Assembly: GCA_014378805.1 (NCBI GenBank)
Contig: JACMMY010000066.1
Coordinates: 1-23,892, forward strand
Direction: 5' to 3'
DNA: 23,892 bases
DNA from: Moraxellaceae bacterium
GTDB taxonomy: Bacteria; Pseudomonadota; Gammaproteobacteria; Pseudomonadales; Moraxellaceae
The position numbers and the translations under genes are program-made. The notes beneath the pieces are model-generated. The model saw only the letters and a list, made by a program, of their open reading frames with translations, was not told where the DNA came from and did no database searches. Below, one piece after another: positions 1 to 6,813 of the stretch (within the stretch, counting starts at the first letter, position 1; each line of letters opens with the position of its first letter).

Positions 1-1032
1 CAGACCCATTCAATTAGCTGGCTCATTCGTGGCTATATGGAAGCTCAAAGCCTGAGCCTAATGTTTGGTGATCCAGCGTCGGGTAAGTCATTTAATGCGG
101 TAGATATGGCGTTTTGTATAGCAACTGGTAGAGATTGGCATGGTCATAAAGTGCTGGCGGGGCGTGTGCTGTATATCGCTGGTGAAGGTAATAGAGGCTA
201 TTCAGCTCGATGTAAAGCATGGTCAATTCTTAACGGTATATGTCTAAATGATGCGCCATTGTCATTTAGCAGTAAGACCGTGAACTTATCAGACCCAAAG
301 GCCGCCTCACAGCTTAATGCGGAGATTGCACTAATTACCAGTCAGACAAGTGATGCAGTCCGCTTGATTATTGTCGATACAGTCGCTCGCACAATGGATG
401 GTGACGAAAATAGCTCGCGTGATATGCAAGAATTTGTTCAACAATTAGATGCGCTCAAAAACCAACATAACTGCGCCATTCTTATGGTGCATCACACTGG
501 GCACGGTGCGAAAGACCGTGCCAGAGGATCAACTGTACTCAAGGGTGCGCTCGACGCTGAGTATCGCGTTAGCAAAGACCAAGACGGCTTGATACGGCTG
601 GAATGTACAAAGATGAAGGAGTCAGAAGCACCCGCGCCAATGGCATTTAAGCTCACCGATGTTCTGTTGCCAATGCTGGATGATGAAGGACAGCCAATCT
701 ATAAAGCGGCCATTGAGTGTGTGGAGTATTCAGAACCAACGCGCCCCAGTAGTGCGGGTTTAGGCAAGAACCAGAAAATAGGATTGTCTATCCTTAATGA
801 ATTGATTGACGTGAAACGCGACACGCTACAGTCAAAAGGTTATGACACTGATGATGCGCGTGTAACAGTGGACGAATGGAAGTTCAAACTTGTGGCTGAG
901 TTTCAAAAAAACACTAGCCAAAAAGCTGCTAACTCAAGATTTTATGAAGTCAAAGATGGATTGTCTGAAAAAGGTCTCATTGTTATGGAAGCTGGTAACT
1001 ATGTTCACCCATGTAGCCCAACTGTATTTTGA
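1..1032 (+). CDS. RepA-like AAA ATPase / replicative helicase of a phage or satellite (5' end outside window)
   Basis: The frame is open from the first base: twelve residues ending SWLIRGY precede the first ATG at 37 and look like family sequence, so the gene starts before the window. A Walker A motif GDPASGKS (about residues 23-30 from the window edge), a Walker B-like LIIVDTVART near residue 125 and an HHTGHGAKD motif with a following RG are typical of the RecA-fold AAA_25/RepA ATPases that unwind DNA in plasmid, prophage and satellite replication. The last ~90 residues are variable and may be a winged-helix or partner-binding tail. It is followed by strong inverted repeats and a broken terminase small-subunit gene on the same strand, which suggests a mobile-element replication module. 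Family assignment is secure; whether it still functions cannot be told. Confidence 0.8.
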   Translation, partial: QTHSISWLIRGYMEAQSLSLMFGDPASGKSFNAVDMAFCIATGRDWHGHKVLAGRVLYIAGEGNRGYSARCKAWSILNGICLNDAPLSFSSKTVNLSDPKAASQLNAEIALITSQTSDAVRLIIVDTVARTMDGDENSSRDMQEFVQQLDALKNQHNCAILMVHHTGHGAKDRARGSTVLKGALDAEYRVSKDQDGLIRLECTKMKESEAPAPMAFKLTDVLLPMLDDEGQPIYKAAIECVEYSEPTRPSSAGLGKNQKIGLSILNELIDVKRDTLQSKGYDTDDARVTVDEWKFKLVAEFQKNTSQKAANSRFYEVKDGLSEKGLIVMEAGNYVHPCSPTVF

Positions 1033-1036
1033 GAGA

Positions 1037-1076
1037 ACGGAACGAACGAACCTATATACCCTTTCGTTCGTTCCGT
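1037..1076. repeat. Perfect 14-bp inverted repeat, possible origin element
   Basis: ACGGAACGAACGAA at 1037-1050 is exactly complemented by TTCGTTCGTTCCGT at 1063-1076, with a 12-base AT-rich loop. It begins four bases after the stop of the RepA-like gene. The same sequence family recurs at 1158-1198. There is no T-run after the right arm, so a simple terminator is less likely than a protein-binding site or origin. Confidence 0.75.
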
Positions 1077-1157
1077 ACTTCTTTATTCAATCACTTCGTA
1101 CTAATTCGGACAATATTCGTTCTCGTTTCGTACTTATCCAGAGTGCCAAAATTGAGA

Positions 1158-1198
1158 ACGGAACGAAACGGTTTGTATAGGCGTTTCGTTCGTTCCGT
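1158..1198. repeat. Second copy of the GGAACGAA inverted repeat
   Basis: ACGGAACGAAACG (1158-1170) faces CGTTTCGTTCGTTCCGT (1182-1198). The right arm carries one extra ACGA unit, so the pairing has a four-base bulge. Related partial copies (TTCGTACT, TTCGTTCTCGTTTCGTACTT) lie between the two inverted repeats at about 1096-1136. The whole stretch 1033-1245 has no convincing gene and consists mainly of these repeats. Confidence 0.65.
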
Positions 1199-1245
1199 AC
1201 AAACTAGAGATATATCAGAGAGTATTATTGATAGGATTATGATTT

Positions 1246-1700
1246 ATGACTTTAACCATAAAACAGGAAGCGTTTTGTACTGCTTATATTGAATTAGACA
1301 ATGCGTCCGAAGCCTACCGTCACGCCTATGACGCGCAAAACATGCAAGCCGCTACAGTAAACCGTAAAGCCTTTTAATTGACCGAGAACGGCAAGATTAC
1401 GGCACGTTTGATGAACTACGCGCACCACACTCAGCGCGGCATGTTGTCACTATAGACAGCCTTATAGCAGAGCTAGAACAATCGAGAAAAGCAGCACTTG
1501 ACGCTCAGACACCACAATGCAGCGCAGCAGTTAACGCCACAATGCAGAAAGCTAAAATATTGGGGTTTGATAAACAGGTCGTTGAAGCAGTGATACAGCG
1601 ACCGAAAACACTTTCGGATTTTTATGATGATTTTTGCGACGAAACTCCTATACGTGAACAAATCGTCGAAGCGTTAAGAGAGCTTGAATCTAACATTTGA
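1246..1700 (+). pseudogene. terS: Phage terminase small subunit, broken by stop and frameshift
   Basis: A start ATG at 1246 has AGGA at 1233-1236. The product begins MTLTIKQEAFCTAYIE and continues through NASEAYRHAY, the DNA-binding N-terminus of phage terminase small subunits. The frame is broken by TAA at 1375-1377, where the family has an acidic or polar residue before LTENGKITARL. The reading then shifts between about 1420 and 1440 into the frame that gives HVVTIDSLIAELEQSRKAAL and runs to TGA at 1698-1700. The tail (KAKILGFDKQVVE, then an acidic end) also fits the family. An intact TerS would recognise packaging sites for the large terminase; this one cannot be made as a full protein. 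The shift looks like loss of one base (or gain of two). Confidence 0.8.
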
Positions 1701-1850
1701 TTAGCGCATAGCCTGCAACTCCACAAGAGCCTTACGCGTTGCACGTTTGTTGTTTCTGTCTGTTGGTGAGGGTGTAACAAGCACGAACGTAAATGAGGTG
1801 TAACATCTTAGAGCTAGGTATCGCGTTTCATTACGCTTTTTAAAGCGCAT
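1701..1850 (-). CDS. Possible 49-residue basic protein, unknown
   Basis: An ATG at 1850-1848 opens a 49-codon frame ending with TAA at 1703-1701, directly abutting the stop of the terminase remnant from the other side. The product starts MRFKKRNETRYLALRCY and ends with a Lys/Arg-rich segment (DRNNKRATRKALVELQAMR). Composition is protein-like and strongly basic, but I see no clear ribosome-binding site and recognise no domain. It may be a small phage or satellite gene, or a remnant of a longer one. The following stretch to 2012 shows nothing further. Confidence 0.35.
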   Translation of the reverse strand: MRFKKRNETRYLALRCYTSFTFVLVTPSPTDRNNKRATRKALVELQAMR

Positions 1851-2012
1851 GATATTAAATCTATTTCATAAATCATTTATAACCAACTGTGGGTCAGTAG
1901 TTGCAAGGCCTTGACTTAATTTTTGGTATAAATCTGTACAGCTGTGAAAGAGGTCTAATAAACATCCGTTTAAAGAGGTTGAAAATATTCTTATGACCCA
2001 AGCACAGGCTTT

Positions 2013-2468
2013 TTATACATTTTGAAGAATTTCAACTAAAGTGTCTGTCATCGTAGGGTCAAATTGATAAGGATTGAAACTAGCCATATCATGATTTTTT
2101 AGAAAAGACCTAATTTCTGGATTGATTGTCGCAAATTTCAATTCCCAGCCTGAAAACCCTTGCTTATCAATCGCATGTGTAGTCAAGATTTTTAGGTCGG
2201 TATGGCGAGAGTCTTTGAGCAGTTTTGCGTATAATTTCTCAACCGAACTTTGCGTACCTTCAAGACACTGAAAGAAATAACCATTACCGTAAAAAAGTAC
2301 TCCAACTATTTGGTTTTTAACGTTTTCATTGCGCGAAATTTCAATTATATTTGCAATATATTCATTAGCTTTTACCATACTGTCATCCTTGGAGTTCATT
2401 TTACTGTACGGTTTGAATGTTGCGATGCTTGCGTATACTAAGCGTATAATTTGATTAGATTCATTCAT
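2013..2468 (-). CDS. BLUF-domain blue-light sensor protein
   Basis: This 151-residue protein is essentially one BLUF domain, which binds FAD non-covalently and changes hydrogen bonding on blue light. Visible hallmarks are LVYAS with the key Tyr12, an SRNENVKN segment with Asn49 in the flavin-binding position, FFQCLEG with the light-switching Gln67, and GFSGWEL with Trp108 in the place of the semi-conserved Trp/Met. The strand-1 to helix-1 loop (about residues 17-33) is some eleven residues longer than in Acinetobacter BlsA as I recall it. No output domain is fused, so it presumably acts by binding a partner. The start ATG has a GGAT about 9-12 bases upstream. It stands alone on the minus strand, between the phage remnant and the heptamer array. 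Confidence 0.88.
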   Translation of the reverse strand: MNESNQIIRLVYASIATFKPYSKMNSKDDSMVKANEYIANIIEISRNENVKNQIVGVLFYGNGYFFQCLEGTQSSVEKLYAKLLKDSRHTDLKILTTHAIDKQGFSGWELKFATINPEIRSFLKNHDMASFNPYQFDPTMTDTLVEILQNV

Positions 2469-2571
2469 TTGTAAAAATCCATTTACACGATTGATTAATT
2501 TAGTTCACTGTACATGACAAAATATTAAATGACAACGTTACTACTTTTTATTCATTTGCTCGAGGAGTAGG

Positions 2572-2788
2572 GGTGGTAAGGTGGATATCCACCTTAGAAC
2601 AAGGTTGCAAGCAAGGTTGCAGCTTAAACGATGGTTTCCGTTATATGGTTTCCAGTCAGGTTTCCACGGTATAGGCGGTTAACAAACATTGGTTAACAAC
2701 TTGGTTAACAGCATAAAGGCGGTTGACAGAATGATGGTTGACAGCTTGTTTGACACCTTAGACGCTAGTTCGCACTGCATTGGTTCGC
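2572..2788. repeat. Array of block-specific heptamer direct repeats
   Basis: Successive blocks each carry two or three same-strand copies of a heptamer of the form GGTT plus a block-specific triplet. GGTTGCA is at 2603 and 2615; GGTTTCC at 2633, 2647 and 2659; GGTTAAC at 2677, 2691 and 2703; GGTTGAC at 2721 and 2736 with GTTTGAC at 2748; AGTTCGC at 2767 and GGTTCGC at 2782. Spacing is 14 (or 15), 12, then 18 (or 19) bases to the next block, a unit of about 44-46 bp. GGTGG copies at 2572 and 2580 may be a degenerate first block. No coding frame spans it. Its position just beyond the tRNA 3' end suggests integrase or other protein binding sites, but the function is unknown. Confidence 0.85.
2577..2596. 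repeat. 20-bp perfect palindrome
   Basis: TAAGGTGGATATCCACCTTA is an exact palindrome at the left end of the heptamer array. It resembles an operator for a dimeric DNA-binding protein or a cruciform-forming site. No gene start is close enough to assign a target. Confidence 0.7.
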
Positions 2789-2847
2789 GGCTCAGAGCTA
2801 AACGCTAAAAAGGGTCATTGAGAAATTAAGCCATGATTGACGAAATC

Positions 2848-2867
2848 TGGCTACATAGTGGCTACAT
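2848..2867. repeat. Direct repeat pair TGGCTACAT, possible integrase arm sites
   Basis: TGGCTACAT occurs at 2848-2856 and again at 2859-2867, an 11-bp period close to one helical turn. It lies 57 bases from the 3' end of the tRNA gene. Paired short direct repeats at this spacing beside a tRNA 3' end resemble arm-type binding sites of tamed tyrosine recombinases; this is inference, since no integrase gene is in the window. Confidence 0.55.
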
Positions 2868-2923
2868 GAAAATTATTTTAAGATATTGTCTGTGGTGTGT
2901 TTCTTATAACTTATTGATAAATA

Positions 2924-3000
<77 letters not shown>

Positions 3001-3216
3001 GTATTTTAAACTCTACAAATATAATAACATAGAGCTGGAGTCGATCGCTTGAAAAATATTACCACTTGCGCATTTGAGTGGTTAACACGATAAAGCATCA
3101 GTCATTTTCAGCGCGCATAATACACTATGTTTACGCCAAGAATAAAGATTACAACGTGATTAGTTGGAACTGTTTTTAATATTGCTCGTGGTTTTTTATG
3201 CTTGATCAGTGATTCT

Positions 3217-3927
3217 CTATAGGAAACCTAACAGAGCAGCTTTAACTGTGGCTGATATTTTATTAGACGCGTTGAGTTTTTGCATCGAATTGGCGATATG
3301 GAAATTTATTGTCCTTTCAGCAGCATTCAGTATGCATGAGATTTCATAAGAAGTTTTCCCTTCAGCAGTCCAACGTAAGACCTCGACCTCACGTTTTGTG
3401 AGCTGAGCATGGGATTCGGGAATATGCTTGTCGTGTACTATTTTTGAAATGGCGATATGCGCTGTTTGTGCTAACCAAAACATTTCTAAATAATGACTTT
3501 TCATCTCGCTATCTGATATTGACTCTGCAGAACGTGCGAGGGTTAGCATACCTTGTGAGCCATTGGCATCACGGCAGGACTGAACCCAACCATGCTGTAA
3601 TCCAAAGGAGGTCGCATCCTCCCATAAGTCGCGTGCAGAAGAAAATAGCGGATCTGACCAGATAATAGGCTTTAAGGACTGCATACAATGCCTCACTGTT
3701 GGGTCAACAGTGAAATAGTTTTTTTCTGCGTAGGTACGTTGCCACTCTTCAGAGTAGTTATTCAACATAACTATTTTGGGCTCAGCTACTGCTAACGGTA
3801 GACGTAAACCGTAAGCACAATAATCAAAACCTAAATTGGATGCGAAACGTTTGACAGCTTCAAATATTTCTTGTTCTGAAGATAGGTTAGATAGTGCGGA
3901 GAGTTGATCTTCTTGCCAAATTTTCAT
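3217..3927 (-). CDS. abaR: LuxR-family quorum-sensing transcription factor (AbaR-like)
   Basis: This is the AHL receptor of the adjacent synthase. From the ATG at 3927 it is 236 residues. The autoinducer-binding domain (about 15-165) keeps Trp62, Tyr66, Asp75, Pro76, Trp90 and Gly113. The C-terminal LuxR helix-turn-helix (about 174-236) has the LTKREVEVLRWTAEGKT signature with Glu180, Leu184 and Gly190. The frame is open up to an ATG at 3990, but the extra 21 residues (hydrophobic, then basic) are not family-like and would overlap a lux-box-like dyad at 3972-3991. I therefore choose 3927, where the protein begins MKIWQEDQLSAL as in AbaR as I recall it; no strong Shine-Dalgarno decides it, and 3948 is an alternative. 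It is transcribed away from the RsaM-type and luxI genes. Confidence 0.9.
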   Translation of the reverse strand: MKIWQEDQLSALSNLSSEQEIFEAVKRFASNLGFDYCAYGLRLPLAVAEPKIVMLNNYSEEWQRTYAEKNYFTVDPTVRHCMQSLKPIIWSDPLFSSARDLWEDATSFGLQHGWVQSCRDANGSQGMLTLARSAESISDSEMKSHYLEMFWLAQTAHIAISKIVHDKHIPESHAQLTKREVEVLRWTAEGKTSYEISCILNAAERTINFHIANSMQKLNASNKISATVKAALLGFL

Positions 3928-3971
3928 AATTTTATTCGTAAATCTCATTGTTATTATTAGAGTTAAAAAAA

Positions 3972-3991
3972 ACCTGCTATCCAATAGCATT
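3972..3991. promoter_or_regulatory. Lux-box-like dyad upstream of the luxR homologue
   Basis: ACCTGCTATCCAATAGCATT contains the exact inverted repeat TGCTAT-CCA-ATAGCA and keeps the ACCTGY...RCA outline of a lux box. It lies 45 bp upstream of the preferred luxR start. It could mediate autoregulation; identification rests on pattern alone. Confidence 0.45.
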
Positions 3992-4019
3992 TACTGCGTA
4001 GATTCAATTATATGACTAA

Positions 4020-4039
4020 ACCTGTCAAATCTAACAATA
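4020..4039 (+). promoter_or_regulatory. Lux-box-like site upstream of the RsaM/AbaM gene
   Basis: ACCTGTCAAATCTAACAATA shares its first nine bases exactly with the site in front of luxI, plus the TA-CA core of the right half. Its centre is about 42 bases before a predicted start point, with a -10-like TATAAA at 4059-4064. That is the usual geometry of class II LuxR activation. It lies 61 bases before the start codon at 4100. Confidence 0.5.
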
Positions 4040-4099
4040 CTGCATTATAGGATAAAAATATAAAATAAAGTCTAAAAATCGCCCATTATTGAGACGACA

Positions 4100-4555
4100 A
4101 TGAATAAAGGTAACCTTGTCACACATTCATCTGTTCTGCAAGAGAAGCGCGAACGTGTTATGACATTATCTGATGATGGATTTATCCGCATGGATTTTAA
4201 ACACCTAATGGAAACATCTTTATCGCATCTTATTTCTGTCAATGAAGAGACTCGGTTTACAGCACCTTACACCCATATTTTTGGATTTACAGAATGGGTG
4301 AGTGTGATCACTCCAGTGATTAGTGTGGGCTGGGATTGGAAGCTAAGTCATGATGATCAATTTATTAAGATAGTGAGAGTTGGGCAACCGCGCAGTAATT
4401 TAATGTTTACAGATTACATGCAGTGCGATATTGGATTAAATAATACTGAAGAATTGATTATTCAAAAAATAGATATGATTGCTTGGGAAATGATCATCAA
4501 GGATCAGATTTTCAAACCAAATAGTCGAAGTGGTATGGTACTAAGTCACTCGTAA
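4100..4555 (+). CDS. abaM: RsaM/AbaM-family quorum-sensing regulator (DUF4902-like)
   Basis: This is a 151-residue soluble protein with no signal or membrane segment. The central FTEWVSVITPVISVGWDWKL segment and overall size match RsaM-type proteins, negative regulators of AHL production that commonly sit between luxR and luxI homologues in Pseudomonas, Burkholderia and Acinetobacter (AbaM). It is known as a repressor-like modulator without a recognised DNA-binding domain; how it acts is not clear from sequence. The start ATG has GAGA a few bases upstream, and a second in-frame ATG 20 codons on (MTLSDDGFIRMDF) is possible. The stop at 4553-4555 is only two bases before the lux box of luxI, so the two genes are probably separate, co-regulated units. 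Recognition is by motif and context. Confidence 0.75.
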   Translation: MNKGNLVTHSSVLQEKRERVMTLSDDGFIRMDFKHLMETSLSHLISVNEETRFTAPYTHIFGFTEWVSVITPVISVGWDWKLSHDDQFIKIVRVGQPRSNLMFTDYMQCDIGLNNTEELIIQKIDMIAWEMIIKDQIFKPNSRSGMVLSHS

Positions 4556-4557
4556 CA

Positions 4558-4577
4558 ACCTGTCAAGGTTAGCAGTT
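4558..4577 (+). promoter_or_regulatory. Lux box upstream of luxI homologue
   Basis: ACCTGTCAAGGTTAGCAGTT has the ACCTGT half-site and the CAG of the opposite half around an imperfect dyad (CTGTCA/TAGCAG). It ends 65 bases before the luxI start, and an AT-rich -10-like stretch (TAATTAT at 4590-4596) follows. This would give AHL-dependent positive feedback on the synthase. Confidence 0.65.
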
Positions 4578-4642
4578 ATGAGCAAGCAATAATTATCGTG
4601 AAATAGAGCCTCGAATTCAATTTTATTTCGGGGTCTGTTCAT

Positions 4643-5218
4643 ATGGATATAATTACAGACAACATATCCGATTTATCTCAAAATTTATATAATAGGGTTG
4701 CTCAATATCGTTATAAAATTTTCATAGAACGGCTTGGTTGGGAGTTAAAAACCAAAAATAACGAAGAGTTAGATCAGTTTGATCGATTAGATACCATCTA
4801 TATTGTCGCTCAAGATAATAACCAGCAAATACAAGGGTGCGCAAGGTTGCTTCCGACAAATAAACAGTATCTCTTGGGAGAAGTATTCCCTCAATTGATT
4901 CCTGCGGGCTTACCGCTACCCAATTCGAGTGAAGTTTGGGAGCTATCCCGTTTTGCGGCAGTCGATCTTGCTAATGAAAATTCGGCAGCAGTTGGACAGT
5001 TTTCATCATCAGTTGCAGTGAGTTTATTGCAAGCTGCTATAGATTGTGCAGCGGCACAAGGGGCAAAACGGATTATTACAGTTTCACCTATCGGCGTAGA
5101 AAGGTTACTTCGTAAAGCGGGTTTTAATGCCCATCGTGCAGGTCCGCCGATGATTATTGATGGTTATCCACTATTTGCGTGTTGGATTGAAATTACAACT
5201 GAACATAAGATTGGATGA
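4643..5218 (+). CDS. abaI: Acyl-homoserine-lactone synthase (LuxI/AbaI family)
   Basis: It makes N-acyl-homoserine lactone from S-adenosylmethionine and an acyl carrier protein-bound fatty acyl chain. All invariant LuxI residues are visible: Arg23, Phe27 and Trp33 (RYKIFIERLGWEL), Asp44 and Asp47 (LDQFDRLD), Arg68 (GCARLLPT), Phe82, Glu100 and Arg103 (WELSRF). The protein is 191 residues, normal for the family. The C-terminal half (GVERLLRKAGFNAHRAGPPMIIDG) strongly recalls AbaI of Acinetobacter, which makes 3-hydroxy-dodecanoyl-HSL, but the chain length made here cannot be read from sequence. The ATG is preceded by a modest GGGG at 4630-4633. A lux box lies upstream. Confidence 0.93.
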   Translation: MDIITDNISDLSQNLYNRVAQYRYKIFIERLGWELKTKNNEELDQFDRLDTIYIVAQDNNQQIQGCARLLPTNKQYLLGEVFPQLIPAGLPLPNSSEVWELSRFAAVDLANENSAAVGQFSSSVAVSLLQAAIDCAAAQGAKRIITVSPIGVERLLRKAGFNAHRAGPPMIIDGYPLFACWIEITTEHKIG

Positions 5219-5332
5219 CCAATTATATGAAATTTTCGCGCTTGATTTAATTGAAATAGAAAAATTCGATAAAGAGGCATGTGGATCTGTTGACGTTTCA
5301 AAGAAAACGCGGTCGTTCAATTGTTTAAGGAA

Positions 5333-6700
5333 TTAAAACTCTACTTCTTGTTTGATGGTTTCCGATAACTTAGTGGTATTTGAGTCTGTAGGATCATTAT
5401 CGATCAGTTCTCGAGGAGGGTATTTCTTTCCGAAAATAACTCTGCCTTCGATCGATAATGCACTTAGACTTTGGTCAAGTGTTCTACCTTCGCTCGATAC
5501 TTTGACTTTTACGGGCATATTCCGATAATCAGGTGCAAGCCAAACGTCAGCACTTGCAGCTTCTCCACCTAAGCTTTGTCCATGGATGTGTAAGGTTCTC
5601 ACGATGCCTACAGGAAGTCTGATTTTTTCTTCAGCAACGAGCTGCATGCGTATCGTGTAAATACCTGTACCTGCAGTCACTTGAATATCCTGAGGTTTGT
5701 CGTCATATGCCAATGCCATGTGGAAACCGATGGTAGAGATGTCTTGAACAGTCTTGTTAAAAGGAATCGTTCTCGGTTTGCTTGGCTTACCGTAAGTCAT
5801 CATCATAGTATTGCGGTCGAACTTAGCAAAACGATTGACACCATTATTGACTAGGATTTGAAAACTATTCGGCTGCAAACCTTGCTCACTAATCGTACCA
5901 TCACTGATTGCAGAAAATTTAATGCCCAGAAGTGCAGTGGTATCCACAATGCTGTACTGACGACCTTCCATGTGCCATTCACGGTTCATATTAAAATCGA
6001 AGCCCATAACAGAAGTTCTATATTTCGCGCGAATCTCGACAGGAAAGGGCGGAGCAGCGTCGACGGACGATTGCTGGAGTTTGCGTGCACCTATCGCTAC
6101 TAACGCTGCTGGTGGTGTTCCAGTAATTGTTACAGCGGGCTGGCTAGGGGTGACATGGACTGTCGTATTATCAATTAACGTATTTTGTTGCAGATCATAT
6201 GGCGGCGGCGGGTCCTCAACGTCAAAATTGACCTCTTCTTGTGGAGATTTTGCCACAACATCGGGTTGATTCATCAGTTGAGTGTATAAATCATCGTTAC
6301 TTAGTTGAGCAGTGTTAGGATCAGACTTCGCCTTGCTCAGTTTCTTGTGTGCCGTGGGTTGCGGCGCATCAGGTGTGACCATTTTTGGTTTTGACGCTGG
6401 CGTGTCTTTGATGAGACGAATCGTAATGAGATCATGGATTTTTTTATAAGATCCAGCTTGTTCATCCAAATGAATACTTACTTTAGGGACAGACTTCGCT
6501 TTTTTTCTTGCAAGAACTTGATCTGGTGTCTCAGGATGTATGAGCTGACTAATTTTTTCTCGAATCGATGCAATGATGTCTTGTAATGATATATCCCATA
6601 CCAGCGGCGCAAGTGTCATTAAGTGCAGCACGATAGAGAGTATCAATGCGACAATGACAAAATATCGGCGTCCGTGTATGACCATAAATGACATCTGCAT
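5333..6700 (-). CDS. DUF3108 envelope protein with N-terminal membrane anchor
   Basis: The 455-residue protein has one hydrophobic helix at about 13-33, so it is an inner-membrane-anchored periplasmic protein. A proline- and lysine-rich low-complexity linker follows (about 60-220). The C-terminal domain of about 210 residues starts at KYRTSVMGFDFNMNREW and includes TYGKPSKPRTIPF, TAGTGIYTIRMQL and DVWLAPDYRNMPVKVKV. That domain is DUF3108, a family of unknown function found in the envelopes of proteobacteria; the layout of anchor, linker and domain loosely resembles TonB-like proteins. It runs in the same direction as holA, 113 bp downstream of it. No good Shine-Dalgarno separates the ATGs at 6700, 6694 and 6685. 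I see no terminator in the gap to luxI (5219-5332). Confidence 0.8.
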   Translation of the reverse strand: MQMSFMVIHGRRYFVIVALILSIVLHLMTLAPLVWDISLQDIIASIREKISQLIHPETPDQVLARKKAKSVPKVSIHLDEQAGSYKKIHDLITIRLIKDTPASKPKMVTPDAPQPTAHKKLSKAKSDPNTAQLSNDDLYTQLMNQPDVVAKSPQEEVNFDVEDPPPPYDLQQNTLIDNTTVHVTPSQPAVTITGTPPAALVAIGARKLQQSSVDAAPPFPVEIRAKYRTSVMGFDFNMNREWHMEGRQYSIVDTTALLGIKFSAISDGTISEQGLQPNSFQILVNNGVNRFAKFDRNTMMMTYGKPSKPRTIPFNKTVQDISTIGFHMALAYDDKPQDIQVTAGTGIYTIRMQLVAEEKIRLPVGIVRTLHIHGQSLGGEAASADVWLAPDYRNMPVKVKVSSEGRTLDQSLSALSIEGRVIFGKKYPPRELIDNDPTDSNTTKLSETIKQEVEF

Positions 6701-6813
6701 TAGATCAATATTTAATATAAGAAATGTTAGTGTAGCAAAGAGTTGGCAAAAGTGTGTTTGTATCTTGATGTGTATTGCAACATGATTTACATCAAGAAGC
6801 GCTTAGTTTTCGA

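Noticed and set aside
1029..1292. 87-codon plus-strand frame through the GGAACGAA repeats
   Set aside because: Its sequence (ERNERTY..., repeated Arg/Phe/Val) is just the translation of the inverted repeats and overlaps the start of the terminase remnant in another frame.
1473..1661. 62-codon minus-strand frame
   Set aside because: It is the antisense of the well-preserved C-terminal part of the terminase small-subunit remnant.
1903..1930. TTGACT...TATAAA as a promoter
   Set aside because: Spacing between the two boxes is about 10 bp, too short for a sigma-70 promoter.
2690..2805. Short peptide frames through the heptamer array, on either strand (for example LVNNLVNSIKAVDRMM or KVSNKLSTIILST)
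   Set aside because: Each is under 45 codons, breaks at block borders and simply reflects the repeated DNA; no Shine-Dalgarno or homology is recognised.
2572..2867. CRISPR array
   Set aside because: The repeats are only seven to nine bases, are spaced 11-19 bp and differ between blocks; no cas genes are present.
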